Below, one piece after another: positions 58,005-64,000 of a stretch of 64,000 nucleotides of DNA (positions are counted from its first letter, which is position 1; each line of letters opens with the position of its first letter). The position numbers were made by a program, and so were the translations under genes. Source of the DNA: Cannabis sativa (lineage: Eukaryota; Streptophyta; Magnoliopsida; Rosales; Cannabaceae); contig NC_083601.1 in the NCBI RefSeq assembly GCF_029168945.1, positions 38,305,660 through 38,369,659 on the forward strand, written 5' to 3'. Under the pieces are notes generated by a model. The model ran no database searches. It was not told the origin of the DNA and worked only from the letters and a program-made list of their open reading frames with translations.

Positions 58005-60081
58005 CTAGTTGCCTTCTACTTTTGGCTTTAGTTTCAGAGATGCACTGCAGAGATAGACATAAACAAAACACAAACAAAGAAGGTTCAATTTAGAAATAAC
58101 CAGGGAACTGGATTTGGGAAATGAGAAAGAAAAGACCATGCCCAGGCCTTTTAACATAGCTGTTTAAAAATTTACCTGTTGATACAGAATCGTTTTCCAG
58201 TGGGTGGTGGCCCGTCATCAAAGACATGGCCGAGATGAGCATCGCAAACTTGGCAAAGAACTTCCTGGCGTGGCATGAAAATAACTGACAAATCTAATTT
58301 TGACTTGACATTGTTTCCTATAGGCTGGTAATAAGATGGCCAACCAGTTCCACTGTCAAATTTCGTCGATGATCTGCAGCAGAAATTTCAGATGAATTAG
58401 TGTTTACAAAAACACTAAATGACCAAGTTTGCCTTAACTAAAATACTTACTCAAAGAGTGGTGTGTCACAACATATGCAATGGTAAGTTCCTGGCGTTTT
58501 CGTATTCCAGTATTCCCTGAATAAGAAGAACGAAGTAGCATAAGATGGTTTGAAGTACATAGACCAAAAATATCATCAGTTTGCATCAACACAAGTACTT
58601 CTGATTTTAGTGTAAAGCATGAATAGTTTTAATTAACCTACTATGCTTAATGAATAGTAAGCCTATTAATCCTGATCCACTGCCTAATATTGAAAAAGAT
58701 GCCATTTTTAGAGAAGGCATCAAGAATGGTGACAACTTCTTCTCATTCAATCCTTTGTGCAGATGCATTTTTCACAAACGGTTAATGGCAGGAAACTCTA
58801 TTTGGACTCAATTTCTGTTATGACAAAGGAAACACCCTAAACAGCAGTAATGAACTTGTACCACAAGTAATTGGACAATCATAATCTCTACATCAAGAGG
58901 ATTTGGAAGTCTTTCTTATTTTCAATTTCTTTCATCCATTGATGTAAACACGCTTATAATACAAGCAAGTGTACCGTGAATGAATCCAAATCCGAAACTA
59001 CACTAGAATTCAAAAGATTAAAATTGTAAAATTATTCTGAAGTAGGACTAAAATAGAAGCAAAATTCTTCATTTCTTTTATCTAGAGGAAATTTAAAAAG
59101 CAATCAACATGTCTACCATAATTCAAAGAGTAGAAAGTTCTTAAAATTAGAAGAACTTGCAAGAAAGTAGCGAGACTGAAAATCCATACAGGACATTGAA
59201 TTAATTCAAGTTCTTATGTTCCTTAAAAGCCCTTCTATATGTTAATAGGTCAGCCAAACTTGTGATTTTTCTTCATAATGTAACAGCAAAGGTCGAAAAT
59301 TTCACCATAATTTTCAAAGTCTAATGAAATGAATCTAAAATCTCCGTAAGCATAGAAGATAAAAGAGTAAACATAGGAACACTCGCAGTTAACACCAAAA
59401 AATTGCAAGATGTGCCATAATTTCAAGCCACTGAGCTAAAAGCATCTCTAGCAGTTTTACTCAAGGTTTAAATAGTCATACCCAGTGAATGCTCTCTCTG
59501 TTCCCTTTTGACGAGTAACGTAGAATTGCTCCCCACTTAGCTTCTTCTTCCATTCTTGATCACTTAAAGATTTATAGTCAATTGCTCCTGCTGCCTCTGC
59601 AATCAAATTATAAAATTGAGCAAGGATTGCAACGTTAGCTCTTGAGTTGTCTGCACTATGTTTAATCTATGTGATACCATTGTCAAAACACATAATTGAA
59701 TACACAAGATAAATAGGTGTAATTCATCCATAGACAAGAAATAACCAATTTTCTTATCTGGGTATTTGCTTTCAATCAAGTTTACATTAACAAGGAGAGA
59801 GAGAGCTACCATGGGTAAATTCACCAGGTAATATATCAAATGAACTCTATGAATTCACTCAAAGTAGGGAAAAGAAAGATGAGACCTTGAATGTTGCTGT
59901 CAGATTTTGGGGAAGAAGAAGATGAACCCATGGCACGAACAGAGAAGCAAGGCTTTCTAATTTTCGCTAAAGAGTGAGAGCCCAGAGCGAAAAGCTTGGA
60001 TTTCGACCCGAATTCGGTAGGGGTTTTGGAAGAAATAAAAGCAGTTGTGGTTTGTAAGCTCAAACAATGTAAAGGAGCCAT
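58005..60081 (-). CDS. MSRB1: Plastid methionine-R-sulfoxide reductase, 1-Cys type
   Basis: Reduces the R form of methionine sulfoxide in oxidised proteins in the chloroplast. Five exons join in frame: 60081-59886, 59596-59482, 58516-58451, 58373-58176 and 58044-58005, giving 204 residues. Residues 1-60 are Ser/Thr/Lys-rich and acid-poor, a plastid transit peptide. The SelR domain follows: [20 protein letters not shown]; zinc ligands Cys117 and Cys120 (CICC) and Cys166 and Cys169 (CQVC); [28 protein letters not shown] with catalytic Cys189. The position of the resolving cysteine (SGCGWP in 2-Cys forms) is Thr135, as in Arabidopsis MSRB1, so it should depend on an alternative reductant rather than the usual thioredoxin cycle. 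The last exon is only 40 bases. Confidence 0.94.
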
Positions 60082-60357
60082 CTTTTAGCTATGAAAAAGG
60101 AACTATAAGAATGAAAATAATTATTACCTAATTTTCCAAAAAAGAAAAAATAATCAGCTGGGGAAGACTTCTTTGATGGGCATGCTGGAAACACCTGATC
60201 ATATTTGTTTACACGTGGCAGTTTGTCTGGTGATTAAGATAGAGGCTAACTTGTTGCCACGTTGAGGGACTGTGTTAACTCATCAATGTAGTTTGGACGG
60301 GTTAATAATGTTTAAAAATAGAGTAATTGGACATTAAACTTTCTCTTATTTTATGAA
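60082..60357. promoter_or_regulatory. MSRB1 upstream region
   Basis: About 275 bases of 5' region up to the Helitron end. It contains two G-box-related ACGT cores (TTTACACGTGGCAGT at about 60211 and TTGCCACGTTGAGG at about 60254), elements bound by bZIP/bHLH factors in light and stress responses. That is consistent with, but does not prove, stress regulation. No clear TATA box was seen. Confidence 0.4.
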
Positions 60358-60385
60358 CTAGGCAACGTATCCGCGCTTCGCGCGA
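60357..60385 (-). mobile_element. Helitron 3' terminus
   Basis: On the minus strand a hairpin CGCGC-GAA-GCGCG (60384-60372) is followed by GATACGTTGC and CTAG (60361-60358), then T. GCGCGAAGCGCGGATACGTTG-CTAGT is the well-known shape of a plant Helitron end. The body would extend to higher coordinates into the AT-rich DNA, 276 bases from the MSRB1 start codon. Confidence 0.7.
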
Positions 60386-63300
60386 TCTGTTTATAATTAA
60401 AAACATCATTTTATTCTATTATTTTCTATGTATTGCCTCATATATTTTTTTCTCTTTTTGCTTCTAATTAATTTTACTTTGTAAATCATGTATTCTGCCT
60501 AGATCTTTTATATTTTATACTAATGTCCTCTTGCAAAATAGAAGTACAACGATATGCCTTAAATTTGAATAGATATTGATTTGGAATTGATATAATGCTC
60601 TATATGTAATTTAAAGTTAAATAATATCATATTTATTAGAGTCAATAAAATTTTTATTATATTAATTAATAATAGTAACTAATGCCACACACCAAATTAT
60701 TAGCTACAATTTTTATTTTCTAGAAATAAAAATAAAAATAAAAAAGAGACTGAGATAAAAAAAGAAAATTTTTTAAGGGTTTATTCTTAGCATATAGTTA
60801 GGGCTTTTTTAAGAGTGTTTTTTTTAACTTCACATTTAAAAATTAAAATACATATATTTTATATTTGTACATTTATATTAATTTCAAGTTAAAGTTGAAA
60901 AGATAAATGATGTTTACTAACATCCTCAAAGTTATATTACCAAGAAATAGTATTAGATTAATAAATAATAAAGTTAATTTTTTTTCTTTTGAATAAAATT
61001 AATAAAATAAAATAAATGTAAAAATTTAAATTTATCACCTTTATTTGTCGAACCAATTTTATCTTTCTTTCTCTATATAAGTATTATAGTTTATATTTTA
61101 ATTTAATTTATTTGTTGCCTAATTCATTATATTGTGGCTTTGGTTAAGTGTTGAAATAAAATTATTCCTACTAATTATCAAAAGAAAAAAGCTAAAAATT
61201 TTAACAATTTGAGAAAAATAAAATTAGGAGAAAACTGTCACATGACATCTCAAAAATTCTGCTATATAAAGAGAGAAATACAATGTTTCTTTTAAAATAA
61301 TTTTTTTTAAAAAAGAATTGAAATAATAATACAGTAAAATTCACAATTCTCTTCAACAATGAGCATATATACAAATAGTTGATTGAAAAGTATATCATAA
61401 ATTTCCTTACTATTTATGTAAGTGATGAATATTGGATAAACTATGTTTTTTTGGGTAGAGCTCTTTAGAGAGGACTTTTATCCTCTCTAAAGAACTCAAT
61501 GGTTGTAGTGAGAAGCTTAATCCTCCACTTAGCAAAAAAACACTAATTTAAAAATTAAATGTTGAAAATTTTTTAGTAAATAGAAGTGATTTTATGTATA
61601 CAACTTATATATTCATAAATCATAGCATAAAATTAGAAACCTTACAAATTCATGGTATACATATATATCTATATATTTAAATACATTTGTAAAAAAAATA
61701 GCAATAAAACAATTTGAAAATTTAAAATTTCATTCTCACAAAACAAAACAAAAAAAAAAAAAAAATAAGAAGAAGAAGAAAAAGAGATTAAAATTTGAAG
61801 AAATAAATACATGAGAGATGAGATTTACTTTTATTTAACCAAAATTACCATATAAATTTTCTTGGAGGAACTCGTAGCAACTTTCATCTACAAACTTAAC
61901 AAATATATCTGCAAAGAGAAAAGTGAGAGTTAGTAAAATTAACTTCTATTTTTTGGAACATGACACAAAGTGAGAAGTTCGATTATGAAAATGTACAAAA
62001 TTAACAAATAAAAATTACTTTTCACTCACATAGAAAAAAATTGTAGAAATAATTGTGATCATCATTATATCTATCAACGATCAACAATTGGTTGTGTTTC
62101 TCTAAATAGAGAGAAGTAAAAAAATCTTCCAAACTGAAATGTAGCTCCTACAAAAAAAATAAAATTATTAAAGAATATTTTAAAAACAAAGAAATAAAAC
62201 TACAAACAATAATAGTGATTTTATATGAAGTATTGATATTTTGTTTCTTTTTGCAATATGCTAATAGCATAAGAATGTTCTTTAAATATAGATGAAGCAT
62301 GGCTATAGAATTCAAAAGACACTTATATAATAAATGAAATATATTTATTGAATTTACTTCATTATTAACTACTAAGTGAGTGTTGTTTAGGGAGAATTTT
62401 AAGAGTTACTTGTATTGTATTAGTGATATATTATTGATTATATATATATTAACAATTTTACAATTACATGCATATATTAATCATAACAATAAAAATAATA
62501 CTAAAATAATAATAACAATAAATAAAACGTAAAATATATTTATATACATAATGAGGAAGAGAAATATAAAATATTACAATTATAATTAATGTTAAACATT
62601 ATAAAAATCAATTCCATGATAGATATCAATTAATATGAAAAAAAAGACTTATTATATTCTACAATAATGTTAATGTTGATTATAATAGTGAATAGTATAT
62701 TTTTAATTTTAGAGATTATGATTAAAATTAATGATTATAGCTAAGTTACATTTTATTAATAATGTATAGATATATAATTAAAATAAATAAATGTAAAAAA
62801 CTAATAAAAAGTGACTTATTCAATTCAATTACATTTTATTCTATTCTATCATGTTAATGTTAATGTTAATTATAATAATAAATAATGTTTTTAATATGAG
62901 AGGTTATGGAGTTTATATTAAATTCAATTACATTTTATTATATTTATGTATAGATAGATAGACGTATAATAAAAGTAAATAATATAAATAATATTGTGAA
63001 AAAACTACAAAATTGAAAGATTAAAATCCTAAAAGTAGGAGATGCCACATCACTTTTTTAAAGTTTTCCTTTATATATAGATATAGTTATATTGATTGAT
63101 GTTGATTATTAATTATTTATATTTTATAGAAAGAGTGTTGATTTATTATTTTGTTTTTTTATTAATTAAAAATTAAAAATAAATAATTAAAAAAGTAAAA
63201 AAAAATAAATAAAAAATATCTATATAGACATTAGTGTAAAATTATCAAAAATATATAATTGATACAAAAAAATAATATCTACATAATTAATGATAGGTGG

Positions 63301-64000
63301 TCTTTTCAAATAACACATATAATTAAGAATAAAATACATAATAATTAAAGGGCCAATAGTATTAAGGCTAGACATCAATTTGAAATGAATTAATTACTTC
63401 AAACTAAAAATATATGTATTAAAAAAATAGAAATTGAAAAAAAATAGAGAATAGAGAATAGAAGAAGATTAAAATGCCACTTAAGATGTTTTGTGCTTTC
63501 CTTTATATATTGATATTGATATTGATTGATATTGATTGATATTGATGGGAAGGTCTCTTATTTTGTTTGCAAATTTATTGTGTTTGCTAATATCTTTTTT
63601 ATTTCTGCTAATTGTTTGTTAAATATATTTAAATGATAATTTAGGGCTGGTCATCAAAGCATCACATTGTAAAAATTGTTCCCACTGTATAAAAATTGCA
63701 GTTTGAAATTCAGTATAATTATAGTTAGTATTTTTTTAAATCATGCAGTACAGTACAATTTACAGTTTTAAATCATTAAAAAACGAATTAAATTGCACAC
63801 AGATATTATAAAATTTACCAGTTTTTTAAATTTATGGTACATTTTATTTTATTTTATTGTTTTGATTCAAAATTTGCAGTGTGAGTTTCGGGTATGAAAA
63901 CAATAATTAAATAAATAATTTATTAAAGAAATGCCAACTAGAAACTTCTTTTTCCTGGGTATGCAAACTAGAATTACTATTTCCATGATTTTGGAAAAAC
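60386..64000. other. AT-rich repeat DNA, no gene recognised
   Basis: Low-complexity sequence, probably Helitron body and other decayed transposons. Local items: direct repeats of TGTTAATGTTAAT and TACATTTTATTATATT at 62640-62960; a GATATTGATATTGATTGATATTGATT tract (about 63508-63547); and near 63650-63890 motifs (GGGCTGGTCATCAAAGC, CAGTACAGTACAATTTACAG) like those of the hAT-like element at 6.9-7.5 kb. Confidence 0.4.
61458..61497. repeat. Isolated 17-bp stem hairpin
   Basis: GAGCTCTTTAGAGAGGA and TCCTCTCTAAAGAACTC form a stem with a single mismatch around a 6-base loop CTTTTA. It is not at a known gene end; it may be a terminal or subterminal structure of a transposon. Confidence 0.65.

Overview
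This is a window of plant nuclear DNA, most likely from a eudicot. It is AT-rich between genes, every gene except one is split by GT-AG introns, several products carry plastid or mitochondrial targeting extensions, and the mobile elements (MITEs, MULEs, a SINE, Helitron ends, hAT-like elements) are typical of plants. A rosid is plausible from the gene set, but the species cannot be fixed from sequence alone.

Layout. 1-10.9 kb: intergenic DNA packed with small transposons. It holds a decayed CYP72 fragment, a SINE with a perfect target-site duplication, two related CACTA-like MITEs, a fold-back element and a 1.54-kb Pack-MULE carrying pieces of a tetratricopeptide-repeat gene. 11.0-16.7 kb (+): an intact CYP72A-type cytochrome P450. 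20.8-22.6 kb (-): mitochondrial inner membrane protease subunit 1 (IMP1). 23.5-26.3 kb (-): a plastid-type solanesyl/polyprenyl diphosphate synthase. 26.3-32.0 kb: repeats. 32.0-33.5 kb (-): a small secreted X8 (callose-binding type) protein. 36.7-38.8 kb (+): plastid fatty-acid-binding chalcone-isomerase-fold protein FAP3. 39.6-41.3 kb (-): a receptor-like kinase with almost no ectodomain. 43.3-45.1 kb (-): an intronless PLS-class PPR protein. 45.1-50.2 kb: repeats. 50.2-56.3 kb (-): a 12-exon STAT-like linker-SH2 protein, one of the very few SH2 proteins known in plants. 58.0-60.1 kb (-): plastid methionine sulfoxide reductase B of the MSRB1 type. 60.1-64 kb: AT-rich repeat DNA starting at a Helitron terminus.

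The nine intact genes do not form one pathway. Plastid functions are over-represented: prenyl chain synthesis for plastoquinone, fatty-acid binding, and repair of oxidised methionine. The genes are better explained as an old syntenic block. From memory of the Arabidopsis map, CYP72C1-SPS2-SHA are neighbours at At1g17060-At1g17040, SPS1-X8-kinase-SHB are neighbours at At1g78510-At1g78540, and FAP3-IMP1 (At1g53520-At1g53530) lie near MSRB1 (At1g53670). The window looks like the unfractionated ancestral order from which those Arabidopsis pieces were split. Exon boundaries were placed by hand from GT/AG signals, reading-frame continuity and remembered family sequence, so they are models rather than transcript-supported structures.
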